From NCBI GenBank assembly GCA_003671075.1, contig QWPT01000012.1:1-50059 (forward strand): DNA of 50,059 nt, written 5' to 3'. The notes beneath the pieces were generated by a model. It ran no database searches, had not been told where the DNA came from, and was given only the letters and a program-made list of their open reading frames with translations. The position numbers and the translations under genes are program-made. This stretch comes from Planctomycetota bacterium. Its GTDB lineage: Bacteria > Planctomycetota > Phycisphaerae > Phycisphaerales > SM1A02. The stretch's first letter is position 1, and each line of letters starts with the position of its first letter. Shown in pieces: positions 34,943 to 43,089 of this stretch.

Positions 34943-35899
34943 TCAAACAGACTTCACGAGCCTCGGGAAGATCTTGCGTTCCCACGGACCCTGCAGATAG
35001 TCGCCCGGGCACTCCGTCGGCGACAGCTGCTGATGGGTGAACACTCCCACTTCCTTTGACCTTCGCCCGCCCACCAATTTTTGCGATGGAATCTTGTACT
35101 GCTTCTGCAACTTGTCCACGAACTTCGTCAGCGTCGCAAGCTGCGCCGCCGAGGGGTTCTGGAGCTCAAAATTGCCCAGCAACATGACTCCGATGTTGCC
35201 CGAGCGATTTTCGACACCCTTCCAGTTGCGGGTGTGACGGCCCTCGTAGCGAATATCGCGTGCGGCCCACACTCGGCCCGCGGAGTCGATGACATAGTGG
35301 TAGGCGATGTCGATGTGCCCCTCGCCCATCTCGCCACGCATCACATGCGCAAGCTCTTCTTTGACCTCTGCCACGCCGGTATCGGTGAACTTGTAGGGAT
35401 TTCCCGTGTGATGAATGGTGATCTTGCGAACCTTGCCCAGCGGATCCATTTCCTTCGGATCGGGACAGGACTTGCACCACGCCGAGCGCGCGATCACTTT
35501 GCCGTCGTAGGTCTTGGGAATCCCTGCCGTGCTGGTCGCTACCGCATCAGGTTTGTCGGTGGCCTTCACGACCGCCTTCTTGGGCGCTATCGCGGCGTCG
35601 ACCGATGAGGGAAGCCGCGCAGAGCCTTCCGTGCCGAATTGCGGCGAGGCTGGTTGCGCCCAGCGTTGGGCTGGAAGTTTGCCCTCGCTGGTCCACATGC
35701 CGGGAGGAAGGCCGCGATCGGATTGGCCTGCAGTTCGGGTCATTGAACCCGCCACGCCCTTGGAGCTTCCTTGAGAGGCGCAGGCGGCGAGAAATCCCAT
35801 GCTTGCCAACACGAAACCTCGCCGCGCGATCTGTGACGGCGTCAGCGCCGCCCCCAAAATCGAAGGTGAAGTATTGGAAGGCTGCTGCTCCTCAGTCAT
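34943..35899 (-). CDS. Tat-type lipoprotein N-acetylmuramoyl-L-alanine amidase (Amidase_2), 318 aa, paralog 1
   Basis: Amidase_2 cuts the bond between MurNAc and L-Ala in peptidoglycan with one zinc. Zinc ligands can be matched: His in KITIHHTGNPY, then His in FTHQQLSPTECPG with the Cys eight residues on, as in T7 lysozyme. DIAYHYVIDSAGRVWAARDIRYEGRHTRNWKG and NIGVMLLGNFELQ mark the fold (given by key parts). The N-terminus has a twin-arginine signal (ARRGFVLASMG) joined to a lipobox (LAAC). A GGAG lies 7 nt before the ATG at 35899, favouring it over the ATG four codons upstream. A similar amidase gene lies directly upstream. Confidence 0.9.
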   Translation of the reverse strand: MTEEQQPSNTSPSILGAALTPSQIARRGFVLASMGFLAACASQGSSKGVAGSMTRTAGQSDRGLPPGMWTSEGKLPAQRWAQPASPQFGTEGSARLPSSVDAAIAPKKAVVKATDKPDAVATSTAGIPKTYDGKVIARSAWCKSCPDPKEMDPLGKVRKITIHHTGNPYKFTDTGVAEVKEELAHVMRGEMGEGHIDIAYHYVIDSAGRVWAARDIRYEGRHTRNWKGVENRSGNIGVMLLGNFELQNPSAAQLATLTKFVDKLQKQYKIPSQKLVGGRRSKEVGVFTHQQLSPTECPGDYLQGPWERKIFPRLVKSV

Positions 35900-36007
35900 G
35901 TCGGTCTCCATACGCCGAGCGCGGCGTGGTCAATCGGCGATTTCGCCAAACTTGGCGCAGAATCGCAGACTGCCTGCAGAATCACCTTCCGACCTAAGGC
36001 TCAAGCA

Positions 36008-36817
36008 TTAGGCGAGGATCTGTTTACGAATCGACGCCACCCTCGGCTGCAAGTTCTCGCCTGGGCACGCGGTCTGCGCGTCCGGCCATTCCTTGTGCGT
36101 GAAGACGCGGCCGCGCTTGATGTCGTAAGTCGTTCGCAACTCGACAAGAACCTTCTTCAGCGTCGCGAGTTGCGCCGCTGTTGGTTTCTGCTCGTCGAAA
36201 TTGCCCATGACGAGAACGCCAATGTTGCCTTCGTTGTGATAGCGCACATGGGCGCCCTGCCAACGAATGGAGCGCCCCTGCCAGAGCACGCCGCCGCGGT
36301 CGATCACCAGGTGATAGCCGATGTCGGCCCAGCCTCGGCCAAGATGCCCGCGGCGGTACAACTCGATCCGCGCCGCAACATCCGCGGTCCTGCTCGACCA
36401 GATGAGCTCGTCGAGGCCATCGTGGTGGACGGTCACGCAGGTGATGGGGAGCATCGGATTGAGATCAGCCTGCATCGGCGCGCCCTTCGCCCAAAGAAAG
36501 CGTGGCTTCGCCCAAGGAAGCGCGGCTATGTTCGTCGGCTGAGAAGCGATTCGGTTGGGCGCAGGGACCTTCGACGACGGATTGCTGGCCTCCCCATCCG
36601 TCGAATCGGGCGATGCCACCGGCTGCCGCTCGACGATCAGGGCCGTCGTGGGAGGCTCGCGCCATTCACCCATCGGAAGTTGAGCAACCTTGCGGCTGGT
36701 GCAGGCGGCGAGTCCGAGCGTGCCCATCAGTGAGGCGCCGACGAAAAATCTTCGGGAAACCTGCAAAAAATCACCGCGAACCACCGCTGCCGACACCATC
36801 GCCTCAGGCTCAGCCAT
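36008..36817 (-). CDS. Tat-type lipoprotein N-acetylmuramoyl-L-alanine amidase (Amidase_2), 269 aa, paralog 2
   Basis: It is similar to the gene at 34943-35899 in the order of signal, linker and catalytic domain. The N-terminus has SRRFFVGASLMGTLGLAAC, combining a twin-arginine motif with a lipobox. Zinc ligands are His in CVTVHHDGLDE, His in FTHKEWPDAQTACPG and the Cys of that motif (two residues further away than in the paralog). GYHLVIDRGGVLWQGRSI and NIGVLVMGNFDEQ are conserved fold elements. A GAGGA lies 9 nt before the ATG at 36817. The reading frame continues upstream to 37015 through the repeat region but without a start supported by a ribosome binding site. The pair probably acts on the cell wall from the outer membrane face of the periplasm. 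Confidence 0.88.
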   Translation of the reverse strand: MAEPEAMVSAAVVRGDFLQVSRRFFVGASLMGTLGLAACTSRKVAQLPMGEWREPPTTALIVERQPVASPDSTDGEASNPSSKVPAPNRIASQPTNIAALPWAKPRFLWAKGAPMQADLNPMLPITCVTVHHDGLDELIWSSRTADVAARIELYRRGHLGRGWADIGYHLVIDRGGVLWQGRSIRWQGAHVRYHNEGNIGVLVMGNFDEQKPTAAQLATLKKVLVELRTTYDIKRGRVFTHKEWPDAQTACPGENLQPRVASIRKQILA

Positions 36818-36993
36818 GCCCACAATCCTCAGAGGATCGGGCTGCGGGTCGCTTGGTTCGCGACAGGAAACTGGCTTGAAATCAACCCTCACGGACCCCT
36901 CCCCGCTCGGTGCGCGGCGGATGCACGCGCGAAGGGCGAGTGTACGGCTTGCCCCTTGGGCGGGTACGACGGGACGTGCGGGAAAGCAGTTGG

Positions 36994-37078
36994 GTTTCGC
37001 CCATGTTTCGCCCATGTTTCGCCCATGTTTCGCGCCATTTTTTCACCCACGTTTTCACCCACGTTTTCATCATGTCCC
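36994..37078. repeat. Tandem 11-bp and 12-bp repeats between amidase 2 and gyrB
   Basis: GTTTCGCCCAT is repeated three times without change (36994-37026), continues as a partial fourth copy (GTTTCGCGCCAT), and is followed by two copies of TTTTCACCCACG and a final TTTTCATCATG. The 11-bp period is about one helical turn. A copy of the core CCCATGTTTCGC also occurs at 42066-42077. Confidence 0.93.
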
Positions 37079-37090
37079 ACCACCGCGCTG

Positions 37091-37120
37091 ATGACGGAAA
37101 TCAGCCATTTCTGCTAGGAT
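37091..37120 (+). promoter_or_regulatory. Possible sigma70-type promoter for gyrB
   Basis: ATGACG (37091-37096) and TGC-TAGGAT (extended -10, hexamer 37115-37120) are 18 bp apart. Four of six bases match at -35 and TAGGAT is a fair -10. The expected start would be about 60 nt before the gyrB ATG. Planctomycete promoters are poorly known, so this is tentative. Confidence 0.3.
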
Positions 37121-37190
37121 TTGCGCTCTCCGACCCACCCGTCGGATGGTCCTCGCGAAGCCCACGCCGAAGCCGCTCCAGAAACACTCG

Positions 37191-39848
37191 ATGACCGAAT
37201 TTACACCCGTGAAAGAACCATCCGCTGGCCTCGCCAACGCGGAAAATTACACCTCTGAGTCGATCCAGGTTCTCGAGGGACTCGAGGCGATCCGCAAGCG
37301 CCCCGGCATGTATGTCGGTGGAACCGGACTCAGCGCCCTCCATCACCTCGTCTACGAGTGTGTCGACAACGCCATCGACGAAGTCATGGCCGGCTACGCC
37401 ACCACGGTCACGGTTCGTATTGGCGTCGATGGATCCTGCACGGTGATCGACGACGGCCGCGGCATGCCCGTCGATCTGATGCGCCACGAGAACCCGACGA
37501 TCAATGGTCGCCCCGCGGTCGAGGTCATCCTCACCGAGGTGCATGCGGGCGGAAAGTTCGGCGACAACGCGTACAAGGTCTCGGGTGGACTGCACGGCGT
37601 CGGCGTGAAGTGCGTGAACGCGCTCAGCGAGTGGACCGAGGTCGAGGTCTACAAACAAGAGAAGACCTATCACATCAGCTTCTCGCGCGGCGATCTTGTG
37701 AAACCGCTCGAGTTGGTGGAGACGCTGGAGAAATCGGCGGCGACCGACAAGCGCAACGGCACGCGCATTTCGTTCCTTCCCGATTCGCAGATCTTCCCCG
37801 ACACCGAATTTCGCTATGAAACGCTGGAAAATCGCATCCGCGAGCTCGCGTTCCTCAATCCGGGCGTGAAGATTCGCTTGGTCGACGAACGCGTCGACGC
37901 GAGTGGTCAACGACGCGACGCGACTTTCCACAGCCCCGATGGCATCGGTGGATATGTCGCTTGGCGCAACGAGCAGAAGACGATCCAGAGCCCCGTGATC
38001 GCCTTCATGGCCAACGACGAGACGCAATCGATGCATCTCGATTTCGCCATGCAATATGTCGATTCGAACTCCGAGCTCACGCTTGCCTTCGGAAACAACA
38101 TCCCTAATCGCGACGGCGGAACCCATGTGCAGGGCTTCAAGGCCGCACTCACCCGCGTGGTCAACGGCTACGCGCGCAAGAACAATTTGCTGAAGGACCT
38201 CGTGCCCTCGGGCGACGATCTGCGCGAAGGACTTGTTTCGGTCGTCAGTGTGAAACTGCCCAATCCGCAGTTCAACAACCAGACCAAGGAGAAGCTGCTC
38301 AACCCCGAGGTCGAAGGCTTTGTCTCCAACGCGCTCGGCGAGAAGCTCACGGCGTGGCTCGAGGAGCACCCCAAGGACGCGCGTGAAATCTGCATGCGCG
38401 CGGTGTTGGCTGCGCAGGCGCGCGAGGCCGCCCGCAAGGCGCGCGAGCTCATCAAGCGCAAGGGCGCGCTCGATTCAGGCGGCATGCCGCACAAGCTCAG
38501 CGATTGCTCGTCGGACGATGTCGAGAAGACCGAACTCTTCATCGTCGAGGGTGACAGCGCAGGAGGAAGCGCCAAGGGTGGCCGCGACCATGTGCATCAG
38601 GCCATTTTGCCCTTGCGCGGAAAGCTCCTGAATGTCGAGAAAGCGCGCCTGGACAAGGTGCTCGGCTTCGAGGAAATTCGCATTCTCATCCAGGCGCTGC
38701 AGTGCGGCATTGGCGAGGATTTCGACATTTCCAAGCTGCGCTACGGCCGCGTCATCATCATGACCGACGCCGATGTTGACGGCTCGCACATCCGCACGCT
38801 GCTGCTGACCTTTCTGTTTCGACAGATGCAGGAACTGGTGCGCCGCGGCAAGATCTTCATCGCGCAGCCGCCGCTCTATCAGATCGCGCGCGGCAAGACG
38901 GCGACCTATGTGCTCAACGACAAGCGCATGAACGAGAACCTGGTGAACCTCGCACTGGCCCACGCCACCTTCGCGGTACGCGACGATTCAGGCGTGGTGG
39001 AATACCGCGTGCAAGGCGACGAAATTCGCCGCATGGTGCGTTCGCTTGAGCGGCTTGGTGAACTGGTCACCGTGTCGCAACGGCGCGGCATTCCCTTCAC
39101 CAAGTTGTTGGCGCGCCGCGCCAGCGACCCTGATCGTCACTTGCCCTCATGGCACCTCGCCTGGGCCGAAGGCGACATGCTGTTCGCCAATGAAGCAAGC
39201 GCGCGCGCCGCCGTTGCCAAGCATGATCTCGTGCTTGACGATCTGGTGACGCCCGACATGAAGATTGATCGGCGTCGCATCGCGAGCTTGCGCGAACTGC
39301 ATGAAAACCGCGAAATCGAGCGGATCATCGGCCAGCTTTCGCAGTGGCACATCAACATCGACGATTGGGACCGCGTGCAGGTCGAGACCGTGACTGGCGA
39401 GAAAGAGCCGACGCGATACGCCTGGATCGTCGACAGCGCAAAGCATCCGAAATCAGGCGCGAGCGCCGAGAATGGTGCAGAGAGCAACGCGGGCGATTCC
39501 ACGCAATCCAGCGAGAAGCAGTCGGCCGACACCGATGGCGACAAGCCCTCGCGCAAGAAGGACTCTGGCATTGTCGAAGCTGCGAGCGTGCCGGGAATCA
39601 TCCGCGCGTTGCTCGAAGTCGGTCGCCGAGGCATTGAGGTCAAGCGCTTCAAGGGCCTGGGCGAAATGGAGCCTATTCAGCTGTGGGAAACCACGATGGA
39701 TCAGGCGCGCCGCACACTGGTGCGCGTGACCCTCGAGAGCGCCAGCGACGCCGACGCGCTCTTCACCGTGCTCATGGGCGAAGATGTCGAGCGACGCCGC
39801 GCGTACATCGAGAAGCACGCGCTTGAGGTCAAGAACCTCGACATCTGA
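37191..39848 (+). CDS. gyrB: DNA gyrase subunit B, 885 aa
   Basis: GyrB is the ATPase subunit of gyrase and introduces negative supercoils together with GyrA. The GHKL ATPase motifs are present (ECVDNAIDEVMAG, IDDGRGMPV, GGLHGVGVKCVNALS), then the transducer part (GGTHVQGFKAALTR), the Toprim Glu in VEGDSAGGSAKGGRD and the metal motif MTDADVDGSHIRT. The C-terminal part retains the long insertion typical of E. coli-like GyrB, and within it a Ser/Asp/Glu-rich segment (about residues 760-805) before GIVEAASVPGIIRALLEVG. Length is above the usual 800. ATG 37191 is preferred to 37146 because residues before MTEFTPV are not conserved-looking. gyrA, dnaA and recF are not adjacent. It ends convergent to the TlpA-like gene. 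Confidence 0.96.
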   Translation: MTEFTPVKEPSAGLANAENYTSESIQVLEGLEAIRKRPGMYVGGTGLSALHHLVYECVDNAIDEVMAGYATTVTVRIGVDGSCTVIDDGRGMPVDLMRHENPTINGRPAVEVILTEVHAGGKFGDNAYKVSGGLHGVGVKCVNALSEWTEVEVYKQEKTYHISFSRGDLVKPLELVETLEKSAATDKRNGTRISFLPDSQIFPDTEFRYETLENRIRELAFLNPGVKIRLVDERVDASGQRRDATFHSPDGIGGYVAWRNEQKTIQSPVIAFMANDETQSMHLDFAMQYVDSNSELTLAFGNNIPNRDGGTHVQGFKAALTRVVNGYARKNNLLKDLVPSGDDLREGLVSVVSVKLPNPQFNNQTKEKLLNPEVEGFVSNALGEKLTAWLEEHPKDAREICMRAVLAAQAREAARKARELIKRKGALDSGGMPHKLSDCSSDDVEKTELFIVEGDSAGGSAKGGRDHVHQAILPLRGKLLNVEKARLDKVLGFEEIRILIQALQCGIGEDFDISKLRYGRVIIMTDADVDGSHIRTLLLTFLFRQMQELVRRGKIFIAQPPLYQIARGKTATYVLNDKRMNENLVNLALAHATFAVRDDSGVVEYRVQGDEIRRMVRSLERLGELVTVSQRRGIPFTKLLARRASDPDRHLPSWHLAWAEGDMLFANEASARAAVAKHDLVLDDLVTPDMKIDRRRIASLRELHENREIERIIGQLSQWHINIDDWDRVQVETVTGEKEPTRYAWIVDSAKHPKSGASAENGAESNAGDSTQSSEKQSADTDGDKPSRKKDSGIVEAASVPGIIRALLEVGRRGIEVKRFKGLGEMEPIQLWETTMDQARRTLVRVTLESASDADALFTVLMGEDVERRRAYIEKHALEVKNLDI

Positions 39849-39876
39849 TTCAGCTCCGCGATAGGCAAGCAGGGAT

Positions 39877-39914
39877 CAACAAACAGCGACAAACAAACAG
39901 CGACAAACAAACAG
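39877..39914. repeat. 14-bp tandem repeat (ACAAACAAACAGCG-type) after gyrB
   Basis: About 2.7 copies of a 14-bp unit built from CAAACA stretches run into the hairpin at 39912. On the minus strand they read TGTTTGTTTG, giving a U-rich tail for RNA coming from the convergent gene. Confidence 0.9.
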
Positions 39915-39938
39915 GCCCCGCGCATCGCGCGGGGCCTG
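39912..39938. terminator. Bidirectional hairpin terminator between gyrB and the TlpA-like gene
   Basis: An 11-12-bp GC-rich stem (CAGGCCCCGCGC paired with 39927-39938; loop ATC) lies 63 bp after gyrB. The plus-strand tail is only weakly T-rich; the minus-strand tail is TGTTTGTTTG, so it should work better for the gene at 39977. Confidence 0.75.
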
Positions 39939-39976
39939 TGCATTTGCATCAGCCGCAATCGATCAAGTCACGCCGC

Positions 39977-41284
39977 TCAGCCCTTCTTCGCCGCGCTCTT
40001 TGCGAGAAGCTCGTCGATCGTCGCTTGGATCCCCGCCTCGTCCGAAGGATGCATGCCGACCTTGTAGACCTTGCCGTCCTGGTCGAGAATCGCGACGAAC
40101 GGAATGCCGCGAATGCCGAAGTCGGGATTGAAAACATCCTCCTGCGTCACCGCGACCGTCCAGGTCACGCCCATGTCTTTCATGAAGACCATGAGCTCGG
40201 TCTTCTCCTTCTCGACATCGCCCGCGCACTGCACGGCCTCGCGCTTCTGATGCGCGATCATGCCTTGAATGCTAGTGATTCCGACGATTTCGACCTTGTC
40301 GGCCGGGTAACGCGCGCGCATCTCAGCGACCTTGGGGAAGCTGCCCACGCAAGGTCCGCACCATGTGGCCCAGAAGTCGAGCACGACGACCTTGCCCTTG
40401 AGTTCGGAGAGATCCTTGAATGGCTTTGTTCCGTCCACGCGTGCGACAAAGTCGCAGTGCAGACTCGGCACGGGAAAGCCAACGAGTTCGCCGCGGGCAG
40501 CCGCGCCGTTGAGCGTCTTGCCCATACGCTCGAGCATCTTCTTGTCGCGACCATCAGCAGTGGCCGTCTTCGCGACGATGCAGTCGAGCACGACCTTGCG
40601 AACGGCGACGGCCTTCTCTTTGCTGAGCGCGCGGTTGGAAACCTTGATGAAACCCTCGCCGGTCATGACCACCGACATGGGCGCATCGGCCTTGAATTGC
40701 GCGGCGTAAGCCTCGAGAACAGCGGCGCGCTTGGCGAGTTCCGCTGCGGGCGCGTCTTCGAGAAGTTCAAAGACCGCTCCGCCCTCCTCGCTGGCGACGC
40801 CCTGGGAAAAGCCTGGGTGATCGAGCAGTTCGGCGGCGTTGCTAGCAGCCTGATTCTCGCCGAGTGCGCCCAGCATCGCCGACTGCACCGCGGCCCTGAA
40901 GCCCTCAGCGGTCGGCTTCTTCGCCTTCTCGAGGAGCAACTTCTGCATGGAATCTCGGCCCTTGGGCGACATTCCCAAGAGCGGCTCGACCGCAGCCATC
41001 TGCGCTTCATCAAGCTTGGCGAAATCGAGATCGGCGATCGCAGCGTCAGCCTGCGCGGCAACATCGGCTTGGATCGCCTTCATCTGCTCTTCGTTGGGAT
41101 TCTCGATCTTGCTGTACTTCGTCTGCAGCGACTCGAAGAGCGCTGCAACGCGCGCCTCGAGCTCGGCCACAGAAGGATTGCCGTTGGCCTTCTGCGTTGT
41201 AGGCGCGACGACGACGGGCGCGGCTTGCTTGGGGTCATCGAAGGAAAGGGTGAGAACGAGCGGAAGCAGCATGAGTTCGAGCAT
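39977..41284 (-). CDS. TlpA/ResA-type thioredoxin-fold protein with long N-terminal helical domain, 435 aa
   Basis: An AGGAG ribosome binding site lies 6 nt before the ATG at 41284. A signal peptide (MLELMLLPLVLTLSF) leads to about 230 residues of helical Ala/Glu/Lys-rich sequence, then a C-terminal thioredoxin domain (about 285-430) with GKVVVLDFWATWCGPCVGSFPKV, IRGIPFVAILDQDGKV (cis-Pro region) and a final helix. The WCGPC active site is complete near residue 310. TlpA-like proteins reduce disulfides outside the cytoplasm, for example during cytochrome c maturation. The N-terminal region matches no family known to me. It follows queC after 100 bp on the same strand. Confidence 0.88.
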   Translation of the reverse strand: MLELMLLPLVLTLSFDDPKQAAPVVVAPTTQKANGNPSVAELEARVAALFESLQTKYSKIENPNEEQMKAIQADVAAQADAAIADLDFAKLDEAQMAAVEPLLGMSPKGRDSMQKLLLEKAKKPTAEGFRAAVQSAMLGALGENQAASNAAELLDHPGFSQGVASEEGGAVFELLEDAPAAELAKRAAVLEAYAAQFKADAPMSVVMTGEGFIKVSNRALSKEKAVAVRKVVLDCIVAKTATADGRDKKMLERMGKTLNGAAARGELVGFPVPSLHCDFVARVDGTKPFKDLSELKGKVVVLDFWATWCGPCVGSFPKVAEMRARYPADKVEIVGITSIQGMIAHQKREAVQCAGDVEKEKTELMVFMKDMGVTWTVAVTQEDVFNPDFGIRGIPFVAILDQDGKVYKVGMHPSDEAGIQATIDELLAKSAAKKG

Positions 41285-41384
41285 AAATACTCCTAGTTGG
41301 ATTTCGGCACGGTACCCGAGCAATCAACGCTGCGCCGCGGGGGATTCACCGTTTTAGCGGGGCGTTTTGCCCGTCTGACGCAAT

Positions 41385-42056
41385 TCAATGATCAACCGCG
41401 CCCGCTTCGGCGAACCCTCGCCGACGCAGGCTGCACGCGTCACAGCGACCGCACGGCGCGCCCGCAAGCGAGGGGTCGTAGCAGGACAGCGTGCGACCGA
41501 CGGGCACGCCGAGCTCGAGTGCAAGCTTGACGATTCCCGCTTTGGACAGCGCCTGAAGCGGCGTGTGCACGGTGAAATTCGATGCGCCCTCGGCGCCGGC
41601 CCGAGTCGCGAGATTCGCCAAACGCTCGAACGCAGCGATGAACTCGGGTCGACAATCGGGGTAGCCCGAGTAGTCGATGGCGTTCACGCCGATGGCAATG
41701 TCGCCTGCACCGATGGTCTCGGCGTAGGCAAGCGCGAAGGCGAGAAAGATGGTGTTGCGCGCGGGAACATAGGTAATCGGCACGCCGTGCGAAATCGACG
41801 CGTCGTCGCGATCCTTGGGTACGGCGATGTCGGCGGTTAACGCGCTTGCGCCAAACGCGCGCAAATCAAACTCGGCAATCTTGTGCTCGACGGCACCGAG
41901 CGCGAGCGCGATCTCAGTTGCGCGCGAGAGTTCCACGCCGTGACGCTGTCCGTAGGCGAAACTGAGCGCATGGCACGCGTAGCCCTCGCGACGCATCCAC
42001 GCGAGAACGGTTGCGCTGTCGAGACCGCCGGAAAGAAGTATCACTGCGCGTTTCAT
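41385..42056 (-). CDS. queC: 7-cyano-7-deazaguanine synthase
   Basis: QueC converts 7-carboxy-7-deazaguanine to preQ0 with ATP and ammonia in the queuosine pathway. The N-terminal PP-loop LLSGGLDSATVLAWM (Ser/Asp for pyrophosphate) is present, along with ALSFAYGQRHGVEL and PARNTIFLAFALAYAE. The C-terminal zinc site is C-x8-C-x2-C-x2-C (SCYDPS...CGRCDACSLRRRGF). Length of 223 aa is normal. queD, queE and queF are not in the window. It starts 21 bp after the MoxR gene, so the genes are probably co-transcribed. Confidence 0.95.
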   Translation of the reverse strand: MKRAVILLSGGLDSATVLAWMRREGYACHALSFAYGQRHGVELSRATEIALALGAVEHKIAEFDLRAFGASALTADIAVPKDRDDASISHGVPITYVPARNTIFLAFALAYAETIGAGDIAIGVNAIDYSGYPDCRPEFIAAFERLANLATRAGAEGASNFTVHTPLQALSKAGIVKLALELGVPVGRTLSCYDPSLAGAPCGRCDACSLRRRGFAEAGAVDH

Positions 42057-42077
42057 GCAGATTTCCCCATGTTTCGC

Positions 42078-43007
42078 TCACACTGGGCTGGGCACGCTCT
42101 CGAGCACACGCTGCATGATGCGTCGCGTAGTCAGGGTGTCGCCCTGGTGCATGTAGGTGCGGCTGATCACTCGGTGCGCGCAAACGGGCAGGGCGTTGGA
42201 GACGATGTCATCGGGCACGCAATAGTCGCGGCCCAGGACATAGGCCGTTGCCCGCGCCGCCGCCGCCAAGGCCAACGCGCCACGCGGAGAAACGCCGACC
42301 TGTAGGTCCTCGCTGTTGCGAGTGGCGGTTGCGATCGCGATGATGTAATCGACGAGGCTGCGCTCCATGCGCACCGCATCAACTTGCCGCTGCAGCGCAA
42401 GCACCTCCTCGGCGCCCATCGCGGGCTGAAGGTCGGGCAGCGTTGAACGCGCCGGCTGCTTCAACAGAATGCGCGCCTCGTCGTCGGGCGACGGATAGCC
42501 GAGCGAAAGCCGCATCAGGAAACGGTCGAGTTGGTTCTCAGGAAGGAAGTAAGTTCCCTCGAACTCGTAAGGATTCTGCGTGGCAACCACGAGGAACGGC
42601 TGCGGAAGATGGAACACGCTGCCTTCGGCCGAAACGGTTCCGTCGCTCATCGCCTCGAGCATCGCCGACTGCGTGCGCGGAGTGGTTCGATTGATCTCGT
42701 CGGCAAGGACGACATTGGCGAAGATCGGTCCCTGGCGAAACTCGAAATTCCCCGTGTCTTGGCGGTAAATGCTGGTGCCAGTGACATCGGCGGGGAGCAG
42801 ATCGGGCGTGCACTGGATGCGGGTGAACGAGCAGCGGATCGATCGCGCCAGCGCGTTGGCCAGGACGGTCTTTCCAACCCCGGGCACATCCTCGATGAGC
42901 ACATGGCCTCGGGCGAGAAGGCACACGATCAGTCGATCGACCGCCTGCACATTCCCCATGTAAACGGAGACGATGTTTGCCCGAAGGGCCTCGATCCGGT
43001 CCTGCAT
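42078..43007 (-). CDS. MoxR-family AAA+ ATPase, 309 aa
   Basis: MoxR ATPases are chaperone-like motors, usually acting with von Willebrand A-domain proteins to insert metal or assemble complexes. Walker A GVGKTVLANALARS, Walker B VLADEINRTTPRTQSAMLEAM, sensor 1 ATQNPYEFEGTYFLPENQLDRF and the sensor 2 region SPRGALALAAAARATA are intact. The usual DUF58 and vWA partner genes are absent here: upstream is a divergent zinc-ribbon gene, downstream queC. ATG 43007 (MQDRIEALRANI) is the natural start; a longer frame upstream lies in the divergent promoter region. Confidence 0.92.
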   Translation of the reverse strand: MQDRIEALRANIVSVYMGNVQAVDRLIVCLLARGHVLIEDVPGVGKTVLANALARSIRCSFTRIQCTPDLLPADVTGTSIYRQDTGNFEFRQGPIFANVVLADEINRTTPRTQSAMLEAMSDGTVSAEGSVFHLPQPFLVVATQNPYEFEGTYFLPENQLDRFLMRLSLGYPSPDDEARILLKQPARSTLPDLQPAMGAEEVLALQRQVDAVRMERSLVDYIIAIATATRNSEDLQVGVSPRGALALAAAARATAYVLGRDYCVPDDIVSNALPVCAHRVISRTYMHQGDTLTTRRIMQRVLESVPSPV

Positions 43008-43089
43008 AGCGCGAGTGTAACGGCTCGAAAGCGTCGCGCGGGTACGCCTGCGCTTGCCTTGTGCGCAGGCGCGGGTCACACTGCGAGCA

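Larger units (their letters stand above)
36818..37190. other. 373-bp divergent intergenic region between amidase 2 and gyrB
   Basis: No gene is supported. From the left it contains the leader of amidase 2 (minus), a stretch without clear signal, the tandem repeats at 36994-37078, and a possible promoter for gyrB near 37091-37120. The open frame across the repeats on the minus strand encodes a repetitive WAKHGRN-like peptide and is judged spurious. Confidence 0.7.

Noticed and set aside
36818-37015. N-terminal extension of amidase 2 up to 37015
   Set aside because: The extension runs through the tandem repeats, gives a repetitive peptide, and would put the Tat/lipobox signal at residue 80 instead of the N-terminus. 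The start at 36817 has a ribosome binding site.
36994-37078. CRISPR-like repeat array
   Set aside because: The units are 11-12 bp and directly adjacent without spacers, so this is a plain tandem repeat.
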